From Deltaproteobacteria bacterium (GTDB taxonomy: Bacteria; Myxococcota; Kuafuiibacteriia; Kuafuiibacteriales; Kuafuiibacteriaceae), in assembly GCA_016703535.1 (NCBI GenBank), contig JADJBV010000001.1, positions 5,756,001 through 5,820,000 on the forward strand: 64,000 nucleotides of DNA, read 5' to 3'. The notes under the pieces were generated by a model. It saw only the letters and a list, made by a program, of their open reading frames with translations, had not been told where the DNA came from and did not search any database. This document shows positions 19,269 through 29,003 of the stretch, piece after piece. How positions within the stretch are numbered: position 1 is the stretch's first letter; each line of letters begins with the position of its first letter. The position numbers and the translations under genes were made by a program.

Positions 19269-19289
19269 CCTAGGAAGTTGCCCTAGGTA
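19269..19289. repeat. Perfect 7+7 inverted repeat upstream of the SRPBCC/ExbD gene
   Basis: ACCTAGG (19269-19275) and CCTAGGT (19283-19289) flank the 7-base centre AAGTTGC. Since CCTAGG is itself a palindrome, the site is both a direct and an inverted repeat. It lies 30 bases before the ATG at 19319 and could be a repressor or activator operator. No T-run follows, so it is not a classic terminator. Confidence 0.5.
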
Positions 19290-19318
19290 CCGGGCCGTAT
19301 CTCGGAGGAGGAAGCCCC

Positions 19319-20155
<837 letters not shown>

Positions 20156-20166
20156 GCACCGCTTTT

Positions 20167-20175
20167 TGTTAGAAT
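20167..20175 (+). promoter_or_regulatory. Extended -10 promoter of the kinase gene
   Basis: TG (20167-20168), one base, then TAGAAT (20170-20175, 5 of 6 to consensus) forms an extended -10. The predicted start of transcription, 20182, is one base before the GTG start codon. The gene lacks a Shine-Dalgarno, so leaderless expression is plausible. Confidence 0.45.
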
Positions 20176-20182
20176 CCCTCCG

Positions 20183-21853
20183 GTGAGTGAGGTTGAGGAC
20201 TCCGAGAGCGAATCGCTCCCCCTCGACCTCCCACTGCCCCGGGTCGGCAACGTCATCGCCGGCTATCGCTTGGAAAAAGAGCTGGGTCGCGGCGGCACCG
20301 CGATCGTGTTTCGCGCCACGCGGCTGCGGGACGGGCACACCTGCGCCTTCAAGATGCTCCAGACGAGGTTTTGGGCCTCGGGTCGCTTGCATCGAAGGCT
20401 CCTGCGGGAGTCTCGGATCTTGGGGGAGCTCAGCCACCCGAACGTGGTGCGGATCCTGGACGCGGGCGGGCCCCCCGCGACGCCGCCGTTTTTGGTGACC
20501 GAGTTGGTGGCTGGGCCGTCGTTGGCCACGGTCATCAAACAGACCGCGCCGGTGCCGCCCCAACGGGCCGCCGAGGTGCTGCTGGGGATCGCCCGGGGCC
20601 TGAGCGCGGTGCACGCCCTGAACATCGTGCACCGGGATCTCAAGCCCTCGAACGTGATCCTGACCCACAGCGGCGAACGGGAGGTGGCGAAGCTGTTCGA
20701 CTTTGGGTTGGCCACCGCCCACGAGGAGGAGGTCCACGGGACGCGCTTCACCACCGCCAAGGATTTTTTGGGCACACCCGCCTATATGTCGCCGGAGCAG
20801 ATCCGGGATCCGAGTCAGGTCGGAGCGGCCACCGACCTCTACGCCTTGGGGATGATCGCCCACGAACTTTACCTGGGGCACCGGCCGACCACTCGGCCCC
20901 GAAAGATCGCCGCCTTGGTCGACGCTGATCTCAGCGTGCCGCCGCTGCCCGGCACCGGCCCCTTGCCACGGTTGATCGAGGAGTTGTTGGCGGTACGGCC
21001 CGAAGACCGGCCCAAAGACGCGGCGGCGGTGGCCGCCCGCCTGGAAGAGATGGTGCCGGCCTTGCCACCCGAGCCCGATCCGGAGCTGGAGCCGTCGGTG
21101 GTGTCTCGGGTGATTCAACGGCTGGAGCTGCCGGAGCCGATCTGGACCCGGATCTCCCAACTCCTGATCCGGCACGAGGGCCCGGCCCCGGCCTCTCGAA
21201 TGTTCTTGGCCTTTGGTTTGGCGGGCGCCTTCTTGTTTTTGGGCGCCGCTCTTTACCTTCGGAGCGCCCGAGGCCCCACGCCGATCGTGATCGACAATGA
21301 AGGCCCCGTCGGTGAAGGAACGTTGCCCTCTTCGGTGCCGGATCCGACGCCCGAGCCCGTGGTGGTCCCAAGCGCCTCACCACGACCTGGAGTCACGCCG
21401 GTGGCGATCCCGGAGCCGGTGGCGATCCCGGAGCCTCCCCCACCCCCGTCACGGGCGCCGACCAAAGAAGTCCCTCCACCCCGAGTGGCCCCCCCGGCGA
21501 TCGATCCCTTGCCCGGGGCCCTGGCGGCCCGAGGTTTGAAGAAGAGTGATCTGCCCGCCCTCGGCATACCGGAGGAGGTGCTGGAGCGTTATGAGGCGGG
21601 GGGTGGCGCGACCGAAGTCCTAGCGGCCCTCAGCCGCGCCAAGATCGGTCCGGCGGTGGTCCGGGGGCGTTTGCAAGTTGTGTTGACACGGCTGGAGCGG
21701 CTCTCCGGCAGCGCGGACTTCGATCGGCTGGAGGCCCGCTACTTTGAGCTACGGGCCGCCCTCACCGCCGACGCGGACGAAGCCCAGTGTCAACGTTTGA
21801 TCCTGGAGATCGAGCGGCTGGAGCGAGAGATCAGGGATCGGGGCGCGAACTGA
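20183..21853 (+). CDS. Hanks-type Ser/Thr protein kinase with transmembrane segment
   Basis: The kinase domain spans residues 27-293: glycine loop LGRGGTAIVFRA, Lys-57 (CAFKML), catalytic HRDLKPSN (150-157), DFG at 173-175 and GTPAYMSPEQI. A transmembrane helix follows near residues 343-360. The extracytoplasmic part has a Pro-rich linker and about 120 helical C-terminal residues that may sense or bind a partner. No PASTA or PEGA domain is seen. It is convergent with the ECF sigma gene (9-base gap), so the kinase sits next to the CHAT/subtilase/sigma operon; any functional link is inference. Confidence 0.92.
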   Translation: MSEVEDSESESLPLDLPLPRVGNVIAGYRLEKELGRGGTAIVFRATRLRDGHTCAFKMLQTRFWASGRLHRRLLRESRILGELSHPNVVRILDAGGPPATPPFLVTELVAGPSLATVIKQTAPVPPQRAAEVLLGIARGLSAVHALNIVHRDLKPSNVILTHSGEREVAKLFDFGLATAHEEEVHGTRFTTAKDFLGTPAYMSPEQIRDPSQVGAATDLYALGMIAHELYLGHRPTTRPRKIAALVDADLSVPPLPGTGPLPRLIEELLAVRPEDRPKDAAAVAARLEEMVPALPPEPDPELEPSVVSRVIQRLELPEPIWTRISQLLIRHEGPAPASRMFLAFGLAGAFLFLGAALYLRSARGPTPIVIDNEGPVGEGTLPSSVPDPTPEPVVVPSASPRPGVTPVAIPEPVAIPEPPPPPSRAPTKEVPPPRVAPPAIDPLPGALAARGLKKSDLPALGIPEEVLERYEAGGGATEVLAALSRAKIGPAVVRGRLQVVLTRLERLSGSADFDRLEARYFELRAALTADADEAQCQRLILEIERLEREIRDRGAN

Positions 21854-21862
21854 GGTCGACGT

Positions 21863-22483
21863 TCAGCCCGAGGTCCCCTGGCCGAAGAGACGGCGGGCCA
21901 GCTCCCGGATCTTGTGCTGCCAATTGTAGACCACTTGAACGTTGACCCCGATCGCGACGGCCACCTCTTGGGGCGGGAGCCCATCGGAATACAGGTACCG
22001 AAAAACCAGCTGCCCTTTGGGGGGCAACTCGGTCTCGAGGTGTTTGGCCAGCTGGCCAAGCTGCTCGCGGCTGGCCGCTTGCTCCTCCGGGTTGGGGCTG
22101 GAGATTGGGCGGTCTTCCAGTTCTTTGCTGCCGACCGCGCTCATGTGGCCTCCGCGTTTTTGGCTCCTGACCTTGTCCAGGTAGTTGCCGATCTCCCGTT
22201 CGGCGACCATCCCCACGTACCCCTCGAAGCTGGCCCCGCGGGTCGGATCGTACCGGCGCAGGGTCGCCCCGCCGCGGTCGACCAGGCGCATCCAAACCTC
22301 CTGGACAACGTCTTCGACCTCGACCGGCGGACGCCCCCAACCCAAACGCCGACGCACCCGGGCCTGGACCACCGGCATCAGGCGGTCGACCAAGGTCGAG
22401 CGAGCCTGCGGATCACCGCGGAACGCTCGACCCACCAGGTCGAGGGGGTCCTCTCGCGACGGGCTGGGGGAGGGGTTGACCAT
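21863..22483 (-). CDS. ECF-type RNA polymerase sigma factor
   Basis: The 206-residue protein has sigma-2 (DRLMPVVQARVRRRLG, VEDVVQEVWMRLV, then FEGYVGMVAEREIGNYLDKV) and sigma-4 (ELPPKGQLVFRYLYSDGLPP, QEVAVAIGVNVQVVYNWQHK). There is no sigma-3, as in ECF factors. It is the last gene of a four-gene operon, four bases after the subtilase stop. The operon's second gene encodes a membrane zinc-finger protein of anti-sigma type, which presumably holds this factor. Its target promoters are unknown; self-regulation of the operon is plausible, but I could not identify a promoter. Confidence 0.88.
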   Translation of the reverse strand: MVNPSPSPSREDPLDLVGRAFRGDPQARSTLVDRLMPVVQARVRRRLGWGRPPVEVEDVVQEVWMRLVDRGGATLRRYDPTRGASFEGYVGMVAEREIGNYLDKVRSQKRGGHMSAVGSKELEDRPISSPNPEEQAASREQLGQLAKHLETELPPKGQLVFRYLYSDGLPPQEVAVAIGVNVQVVYNWQHKIRELARRLFGQGTSG

Positions 22484-22487
22484 CGCC

Positions 22488-24797
22488 TCAGGGCTTGAAG
22501 AAATTGAGCGCGGAGAAGTTCTGGGTGGTCTCGAAGCCCATGGAGTTCTGGGTGATCCAGAAGTTGCCGATCAGCGACGTGCAGTCGCCGAGCGGGATCA
22601 TGTAGGCCGGGATGTCGACCTGTACGTAGGCGCCAACCTTCCAGACGTACAACGGCGATAGGCTCGGCGTCAGGTGGACCCACGTGGTGGTGCTGCTGCC
22701 TTGTTTGGCGATCGCCACCATCGGCTGGGTGAGCTGGGTAGTGCCCGGGAAGTAGTTGCTGAGCTGAGCCTTGAGCACCCAGGGTGAGGTCCCGTTGCTG
22801 CAAGTCAACCTGCACTCGGGGCAGCCACCGGTGACCGGCTGAGGGCCGAAGGAGCCGAGCTCAATGGCCGAGGGCAGCACTTCGTAGGGGCAGCTGAGAG
22901 GGTCGCCCGGCTGACACTGGCCGGTCTGCGCGCTTAGCGAGGTGTGCACGCCGTCGCAGATTGGCTGGTTGTATCCAGCGGGCCAGTCGACGCCGTCCTG
23001 GGCCTTGAGGCAGGTCGGCGGTCCCGCCGGCTCGAGGCCGCAGCTCACCAGCGCCGAGATGCAGTTGGTGTAGGTGTCCCAGCCGCTCAGCTCGCCGTTG
23101 CCATCGCAGCTGAGGAGGCTGTTCCCGCAACTCTGGTTGGCGATCGCGGCCTCCAGCCGAGGCACCGAGACCATCCTCCTGTATTGATCCAGCCCCGGTT
23201 CTCGGCAAAGGGTCCGGCCCGTCAGGTAGACCAACTTCTGAGCCTGGATGGGGGTCAGGGCGGTCCCGGTCTTGCTGGTCCAGAGATCCTGGGCCCGGGC
23301 GATCGCCCCCGCGACGTAAGCGCCAGAGACCGAAGACCCAGAGAACACGCGGGGCAAGCTCACGCCCGCGGGCTCCGAGTTGGTGGTGCAAAAGAGGGCG
23401 CCCGTGTTGACCGCCGCCGCGGGGTGTTTGGCGTAGACGTGTTCCCCAGGCGCGACGATCAGGGCTTCTTGGTTGGGGATGCCGGTGGAGGCGACCTGCC
23501 GACGCGAGTCGACCGCCGAAGCTCCAAGGGCCGCGTAGCGAATCACGCCGTCGCTGAAGCAGCTCGGCTGATCGTCCCAACGCGCCGGGTACAACCACCG
23601 TGAGGTGTCATTGGGCGCGGCGCACCCGGGCGGGGCCGCCAAAGGGGCGGGTGCAAAGGGGGTCGAGACCACGTGTTGGAAGTCACCCGTGGTCGGGTTG
23701 TTGCCAGCGGCCGCGACCACGTTGGCGATCCCGCCCCGCTTGGCCCCGGTGAGGAGGTAGCGGATCGGCTCGCCGAAGGGCGACTCCCAGTCCGAGCAGT
23801 AGGCGCCCAAGGTCCCGAGGGGGCCGCCCACCCAGGCGTAGTCGGAGTCGTGGACGGGCCAGCCGAGGCTCAGGCTCAAAACCATCGGTCGCGACCTCTG
23901 TCGCCTCTCGAAGAGGGCCCAGTCGATGGCCAAAGCCAGGTTTTGACCGAGGCCGTGGCCATCACTGGCCAACACTCGGGCGTCAAAGATCCGCGCTTGG
24001 GGGGCGAGCTGCCGCAGGAACAAGGCCATGGCCGTCCCGTGGGGATGGAGCGACGGAGATCCGGTGACGAAGGAGCGCTGCTCCGCGATCTGGACATCGG
24101 CGGCGGCGGCGACCGCGGGATCGACCCCAGAGTCGATCAGCGCGATGTCGACGTTCCCGGAGCCGATCGTCTGGTTCGCTGGCACCTCCATCGCGACCTT
24201 GGGCCAGTCGATCATCTCCTGGGAGGGCTGGGACTCCAGGGACCCGAGGGTCGACGCGTCGCACTCCCGCCCGACGAAGAGCGGCACCGCGCCGGCCTGT
24301 GTCTGGGCCGCCCCCCGGATGGCAGCGACGGCCTCACAGATCCGATCGGAACGGACCGATAGCGGCTCGATGACCCCGCGGCTGTTCCGCCGGCTGAACT
24401 TGACCCGGAAGAAGCGCCGATCACCGTCGTTGCGCCAGCTCTGGTCGGTGGAAGGTCGGGCGGGCAACAAAGAGGTGACGGTCGCCGTCGCGTTATCGCA
24501 GGTGGTCCCCGGACAGAACCAATACCCCCGCTTCACGTTGTTGATCGCGGTCCGAAGGGCGGCTGCGAAGGTCGACGCCGAAGACCAGCTGGGGTTGGCC
24601 CAGATCGGCACGTCGATGAAGAACTGGTCGTCCTTGCAGGCCCGATGCATCACCGGAAAGCCGGCCGGAGGCCCGACCTGTCCCGGCACCGGATTGCCTC
24701 CCGGCTGAGCCAGGGCCTCAACGCCCCACCCGCCGATGATCCCCAACACCACGCTGCCCCCTAGGGCCATCAACCTCGGATCCACGCGCATCGTCAT
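22488..24797 (-). CDS. Secreted subtilisin-like (S8) serine protease
   Basis: The 769-residue protein has a signal peptide (residues 1-30, cleaved near ALA-QPGG). The S8 domain shows Asp-222 (ALIDSGVD), His-253 (HPHGTAMALF), the oxyanion region AAAGNN near 366, and Ser-489 (FSGSSVSGAYVAGAIA). The catalytic residues look intact, although the usual GTSMAAP is GSSVSGA. A 190-residue N-terminal region may be a propeptide or a recognition domain. The C-terminal 240 residues are Cys-rich (many CxxC-type pairs) and may be disulfide-bonded outside the cell. Its start overlaps the anti-sigma stop (ATGA). Likely periplasmic or extracellular; the substrate is unknown. Confidence 0.9.
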   Translation of the reverse strand: MTMRVDPRLMALGGSVVLGIIGGWGVEALAQPGGNPVPGQVGPPAGFPVMHRACKDDQFFIDVPIWANPSWSSASTFAAALRTAINNVKRGYWFCPGTTCDNATATVTSLLPARPSTDQSWRNDGDRRFFRVKFSRRNSRGVIEPLSVRSDRICEAVAAIRGAAQTQAGAVPLFVGRECDASTLGSLESQPSQEMIDWPKVAMEVPANQTIGSGNVDIALIDSGVDPAVAAAADVQIAEQRSFVTGSPSLHPHGTAMALFLRQLAPQARIFDARVLASDGHGLGQNLALAIDWALFERRQRSRPMVLSLSLGWPVHDSDYAWVGGPLGTLGAYCSDWESPFGEPIRYLLTGAKRGGIANVVAAAGNNPTTGDFQHVVSTPFAPAPLAAPPGCAAPNDTSRWLYPARWDDQPSCFSDGVIRYAALGASAVDSRRQVASTGIPNQEALIVAPGEHVYAKHPAAAVNTGALFCTTNSEPAGVSLPRVFSGSSVSGAYVAGAIARAQDLWTSKTGTALTPIQAQKLVYLTGRTLCREPGLDQYRRMVSVPRLEAAIANQSCGNSLLSCDGNGELSGWDTYTNCISALVSCGLEPAGPPTCLKAQDGVDWPAGYNQPICDGVHTSLSAQTGQCQPGDPLSCPYEVLPSAIELGSFGPQPVTGGCPECRLTCSNGTSPWVLKAQLSNYFPGTTQLTQPMVAIAKQGSSTTTWVHLTPSLSPLYVWKVGAYVQVDIPAYMIPLGDCTSLIGNFWITQNSMGFETTQNFSALNFFKP

Positions 24798-25543
24798 TCA
24801 CTCCCCTCTGGGTCACCCACAACGGTGACCTCCGTTATCCACCAGCGAACGTCCCCTTCGGAGCGCCGCGCCACTTCGATCGACTCTCCAGCCCAGCGGC
24901 TGGGGTCCTGCCGACTGATCACGATCGCCAAACGATGACGCCCCGGCCCATCGCCCAAGGCCTGCCGGACCGGCGCAGACCAGCGGGCGCCGCCGTCGGC
25001 GTTCACCGATCCGTTCGTAAAGGTGACGTCAACGAGGCGGTCGTCGGCTTCGACCCGGAACACACCGATCCGCAGGCCCTCGCCGGCCGGGCGGCGGGGA
25101 CGCAACAACACCTGGATGGTGCCATCGAGGGCGAACTCGGCGTTCTTCACCGCGCCGCCGCGCTCCGCCGCGATCCCCCCCGAGGGACCTTCGAGGTCGT
25201 AGTCGGGGAGCGGTCGGCTCGGGCTCGACCAGGTGAACATGGCCAACCCCGCCGCCAGGGCCAGGCCCAGCCCAGCCGCAACTCGGCGGATCGGGATGGC
25301 CCGCGGGCGTCCGAAGGAGGCGACCGCTTTGACCCTCGTCGCTGAAGAGACGGGCTGGGCGAGCCCCTGAAGGAGCTGGCGGCAGCCTCGACAGTGGGCG
25401 AGGTGGACCTCGACCACTTCCGCCCGTTCGGAGATGAGCGCCCCGCGCTGATAGTCCAGGAGCTCACCGTCGTCGATGCACGGACTTTCGGTCGGAGCCT
25501 CGGGGACGCGACGAAGCTGGCGGTCGAGATCATCGTCGTTCAT
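24794..25543 (-). CDS. Membrane zinc-finger protein, likely anti-sigma factor
   Basis: The 249-residue protein has an N-terminal zinc-binding anti-sigma-type motif: Cys-22, then His-47, Cys-51 and Cys-54 (VEVHLAHCRGCRQLL, H-x3-C-x2-C). A single transmembrane helix (about 88-106) is followed by a 140-residue extracytoplasmic beta-rich domain. This is the plan of ECF anti-sigma factors destroyed by regulated proteolysis. Start and stop overlap both neighbours by four bases (ATGA), so it is translationally coupled to the CHAT gene and the subtilase. The sigma factor two genes downstream is the expected partner. Confidence 0.82.
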   Translation of the reverse strand: MNDDDLDRQLRRVPEAPTESPCIDDGELLDYQRGALISERAEVVEVHLAHCRGCRQLLQGLAQPVSSATRVKAVASFGRPRAIPIRRVAAGLGLALAAGLAMFTWSSPSRPLPDYDLEGPSGGIAAERGGAVKNAEFALDGTIQVLLRPRRPAGEGLRIGVFRVEADDRLVDVTFTNGSVNADGGARWSAPVRQALGDGPGRHRLAIVISRQDPSRWAGESIEVARRSEGDVRWWITEVTVVGDPEGSE

Positions 25544-28215
25544 CGCAGCCCCACCACCCGAAAGGCCTGCCAGGCGTCCTCCTGCTGGGCGATCATCGAG
25601 AGGGCCACCCGACGATAAGCTTGGATCGGATCCTTCGCGCCGCCCTGATCGTAGAAGGCTTCCACGAAACGTCGGGCCTCGGCGTCACCCACCGAACGAA
25701 CCGTCGAAAGTACGGCCTGCGCACCGGCGATCCACCAAAGTTCCGGGAGCGCCACGGCCTGGGTTGGGCCCAAGATCGCGGGCACTCCGGTCTCGCAGCC
25801 GTTGAGCACGACCAGCCCAATTTTGGCCCGGGCCACCAACACGTCGATCGCTTCGAGCCGATCTCCGGCCAGGTTCAGGTGCGCGCGCCACGGACCGTCC
25901 AGGCTCCCGTGCCCTGCGAAGTGAAAGAGGGATCGATCGCGCAACTCCTCCAGCACCCGGCTCTTCGTGGCCTGAGCACCCACGAGCAGCGTGGCGTCGG
26001 CGAACCGCGAGAGGAGCGCTCGTCCTTCACGACCCGCCTCGGGCAGGTCTCCGGTGGGGTTGACGACCAGCAGCGGCGGCCGACTGGAGGCAACAACGGG
26101 GCGCTCCGCGAGCAGCGCGCTGGCGTAGGGCAGATAGGAGATCGACACTTGGCTGAGGAGGGGCGCTCCGGCCGGCGTCGCTTGTGCGGCCAAGCGAAGT
26201 GCACCTGGGACGTCGCCCGCCACCACGTAGAGGTGGGCCACACGCTTCTCCAGCGAAAGCGCCACCTCCGGGCCCGGGATGGCCGTGATCCGGAGAGCCT
26301 CGCCGGGTCGATCCACCAAGAACCCCCGTGGGCCAGTGCCGCCCGAGACGAACAGGGCCAAGGCCTCATCGAATCTCAACGCGGAGACCAACGAGGGCGC
26401 TCCGTCCGAAGGGCGCGAGCCAAAGCCGAGCTCGCTCCCCAAGCGTAACACCTCGCTCTTCAGGTGCTGGATCTCCGCCAGGAGTGACGGCCGGCTCTTG
26501 GGCGCGGCCAGCTCCAGCTCCAGCTCCAGCTGACGTTGGCGCGCCCGGACGGTGTCGAGCTGGGCGAATCTCCTCGTGATCTCGAGCTCCGGTTGCTCGC
26601 GCCGCGCCGACTGATGGAAGGCTCGGTAGAGGGCGCCCAGGTGCTGATCGGTGAGCGAAAAGGCTCGGGCCGTTTGTCCCCGGGCCAGCCAATGGTTGAC
26701 CGCGTTGTCGAGCAAAGACCGGCGATCGGCGAAGTAGGGGCCCCGGGCCTCGAGCAGCCCGACCCGACCCGAGATCTCCTCCAAAGCCGAGATGGCCCGG
26801 GCGTAGAGTTCACTGGCCTCCTTGGAGCGGCCCAAACGATCGGCGGCGAGGGCGCTGACCTCCAAGGCACGCCAGCCGAGATCGGTCGGTCGCCCCTGCG
26901 ACTCGGCGCGAGTTCGAGCCTCGATCCGCAGGCCCCGCTGGCGAGCGGCCTCGTATTTGCCTTCTTCGAGATCGAGCCTCGCCTCCAGCAGCTCCATGAA
27001 CACCCCCGCGAAGCCGGGCGCCCCTTGTTGGGCCGAGCGGCCTCGTTCCAGTTCGGCGCGGGCTTCGGTCCGGCGTTCGAGGAGCAGCTCGAGCCAAGCG
27101 AGGTTGGCGTGCAGCGAGGCGAGCTCCTCGGCGGCGCCGATCGCCTCGGCTTCGGCGATCGCCTTGGCGCTCACGCGGCGGATCCGCTCCGGCTCCCCCG
27201 GCAGCGCGCCCGCGGCCATACCTCGCACCAGGAGCCAAGCGAGGTCGTTGAGGTACCAAACTCGATCCCGCGGGTCGTGAGAGCCGAGGAAGGTGGACTC
27301 CACCTCCTCCATCACACTCAGGGCTTGGTCATGGAGCCCTTGATCCTGCAACACGGCCCCGAGACCCTTGAGGAGGAAGGCGGCGTCTCGGTCGAGTCCA
27401 GCGGCCCGGGCCTCCCAAACGCCGGCTCGAAACTCCCGGGCCGCCTCTCGGTACTGGCCCAGATCTTCGGCGACCATGCCTCGCTGAAAGCGCGTCCGAA
27501 GTTGACCCGCCTGGAAGTGGATCTCTTGGTCGAGGGACTCAGTTTGGTCGAGCAGAGCAAGCGCCGCCGGGTAGTCGCGCTCGATGAAGTAGGCGACGTA
27601 GGCCGCGGACCGCAGGCCGTGGGTCACCAGGGACGGGAAGTTGGAGTGTCGGGCCACGTCGGCGACGGCCACCCAAGCGGCCCGAGCTTCCGGGCCTCGA
27701 TTCTGGCGTTGATAGGATCGGGCCAGCTCCATCCGGGCCGCGATCCCCAGCCGCGACGTGGCGGCGTGTCCGGCCAACAGCTCCTCTAAGGCCGCGCGCC
27801 GCGGGAACTCATCTTTGGGGAGCGCGGCGATCTCTGGGAGCTCGTGGAGGCGGGGCCACACCTCGAGGGCCCAGCGGCGCTGACCAAACTCCAACCACTG
27901 GGTGTCCTCCGGGGGCAACTTGGCCCAAACCAGGATCCGATCGCCGCGGCGTTCAGCCCGGGTCACATCGAGCGGCGCCCCCGTCGACCACCGCCCCGAT
28001 AGGCCGACGCTGCTGCTGAGCGCGAACATGGGAGGGTTGTCCGGGTCATAGATCGGCACGATCGCGTCGGCCCGCCGAGCCAACACCTTGGGCGCGAGCC
28101 ACTCGAGGGGGATCCCAGCGGCGGGATCGGGAGGTGGGGTGCAGGCGACCGCCGAGAAACCTGCCCACACCCCGAGGAGTACTGGGGAGGGGCCGCCTTT
28201 CTTTTTTTTCCGCAT
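25540..28215 (-). CDS. TPR-CHAT (caspase-like) lipoprotein protease
   Basis: The 891-residue protein starts with a basic N-terminus and hydrophobic core ending in VAC-TPPP, a plausible lipobox (AVAC). Residues about 140-560 are helical TPR-like repeats (for example AALALLDQTESLDQEIHF, EAGREGRALLSR further on). The C-terminal CHAT domain has the caspase-type dyad: His-769 in FHFAGHGSLDG and Cys-807 in VVLNGCETG. Both catalytic residues are present. CHAT proteases are activated by their TPR or partner domains and cleave specific proteins. It is the first gene of the operon. No Shine-Dalgarno is visible before ATG 28215. Confidence 0.88.
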   Translation of the reverse strand: MRKKKKGGPSPVLLGVWAGFSAVACTPPPDPAAGIPLEWLAPKVLARRADAIVPIYDPDNPPMFALSSSVGLSGRWSTGAPLDVTRAERRGDRILVWAKLPPEDTQWLEFGQRRWALEVWPRLHELPEIAALPKDEFPRRAALEELLAGHAATSRLGIAARMELARSYQRQNRGPEARAAWVAVADVARHSNFPSLVTHGLRSAAYVAYFIERDYPAALALLDQTESLDQEIHFQAGQLRTRFQRGMVAEDLGQYREAAREFRAGVWEARAAGLDRDAAFLLKGLGAVLQDQGLHDQALSVMEEVESTFLGSHDPRDRVWYLNDLAWLLVRGMAAGALPGEPERIRRVSAKAIAEAEAIGAAEELASLHANLAWLELLLERRTEARAELERGRSAQQGAPGFAGVFMELLEARLDLEEGKYEAARQRGLRIEARTRAESQGRPTDLGWRALEVSALAADRLGRSKEASELYARAISALEEISGRVGLLEARGPYFADRRSLLDNAVNHWLARGQTARAFSLTDQHLGALYRAFHQSARREQPELEITRRFAQLDTVRARQRQLELELELAAPKSRPSLLAEIQHLKSEVLRLGSELGFGSRPSDGAPSLVSALRFDEALALFVSGGTGPRGFLVDRPGEALRITAIPGPEVALSLEKRVAHLYVVAGDVPGALRLAAQATPAGAPLLSQVSISYLPYASALLAERPVVASSRPPLLVVNPTGDLPEAGREGRALLSRFADATLLVGAQATKSRVLEELRDRSLFHFAGHGSLDGPWRAHLNLAGDRLEAIDVLVARAKIGLVVLNGCETGVPAILGPTQAVALPELWWIAGAQAVLSTVRSVGDAEARRFVEAFYDQGGAKDPIQAYRRVALSMIAQQEDAWQAFRVVGLR

Positions 28216-28322
28216 CGGGGGAGGAGGTGGCGGGTATACACGCGTTTCGCACGACGTGGGCGGCCGACCGCTTAGTGGCCGTAATAACTACGTTTTTTGC
28301 CCAGCAATCTCCGCTGGAGCGC

Positions 28323-29003
28323 TCAGGGGTCGAGGAGCCAGGTGATCAAGGCGGCGGCGACCGCGGTGCCAGCGACGGCGAAGCAGAGGTTGGCGGCCAG
28401 GGCCTGCTGATCCTGACGATCGACCAGGTTTTGATGGGCCCCTGCCGGCAAGGGCCCCGCCGCCAGCTCCTCTCCTGCCCCTTCGCTGGACAGCCCAAAA
28501 CCAACGCCCACGCCAGCGACCACCAGGGCACCGCCGGCCAAGACCAGGGGCAAGATCGGTGGACCGGCTCGCGGGGCGGCAACGATCGGCGGCGGCACGA
28601 GCTCGGGCGGGGCCGGCGGCGCCGCCGGCAACAAAGTCTCGATCAAGGTTTGCAACTGAACTTGCAGATCGGAGCGGTCCCGGGCCACGTTGGCCTCGGC
28701 CACTCGGCCGTCGGGCAACAACTCGAAGCGCAGGTGGATCCGGCGGGGCCCTCCAAAAACTCGGATCGAGAGGCCCCGGGTGGCGCCGCCTTGGGACAAG
28801 ATCTCGGCGCCGCAGGGCCGCGCGTCGCAGCGCAGATCGAACGCCTCGACCCAACGGGCTCGGCCCGCGGTGTGGGTCTCGACCAACGACGCCAGCGGCG
28901 AAAGCAGGGAGCGGGCCTCTTGGGGCGGGAGTTCACCGACCTCCTCCAAGTGGAGGGCGACCACCTCGGGGGCCCCCAGCAACAACAGCGGCCACCACAT
29001 CAT
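28323..29003 (-). CDS. Hypothetical secreted/membrane protein
   Basis: The 226-residue protein has an N-terminal hydrophobic signal (MWWPLLLLGAPEVVA) and a 120-residue soluble part with one Cys pair (LRCDARPCGAEIL). After a Pro-rich linker come two C-terminal hydrophobic helices (about 150-172 and 200-222). ATG 29003 is chosen because it overlaps the upstream stop as ATGA; ATG 29015 is also possible. Such proteins, with a solute-facing domain and glycine-rich membrane anchors, are common and unassigned in Myxococcota. It is the last gene of the argG-led run. Confidence 0.6.
   Translation of the reverse strand: MMWWPLLLLGAPEVVALHLEEVGELPPQEARSLLSPLASLVETHTAGRARWVEAFDLRCDARPCGAEILSQGGATRGLSIRVFGGPRRIHLRFELLPDGRVAEANVARDRSDLQVQLQTLIETLLPAAPPAPPELVPPPIVAAPRAGPPILPLVLAGGALVVAGVGVGFGLSSEGAGEELAAGPLPAGAHQNLVDRQDQQALAANLCFAVAGTAVAAALITWLLDP

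Noticed and set aside
21863..28215. Type III-E CRISPR (Craspase-like) locus
   Set aside because: A TPR-CHAT protein and an ECF sigma are present, but there is no array, no Cas7-11 type effector, and the CHAT protein seems to have a lipoprotein signal.
28216..28322. ECF-type -35/-10 promoter before the CHAT gene
   Set aside because: I looked for GAAC-type -35 and GTC-type -10 elements. TATACC (28238-28233 on the minus strand) has no matching -35, and a GAAAC-like sequence is too close to it.
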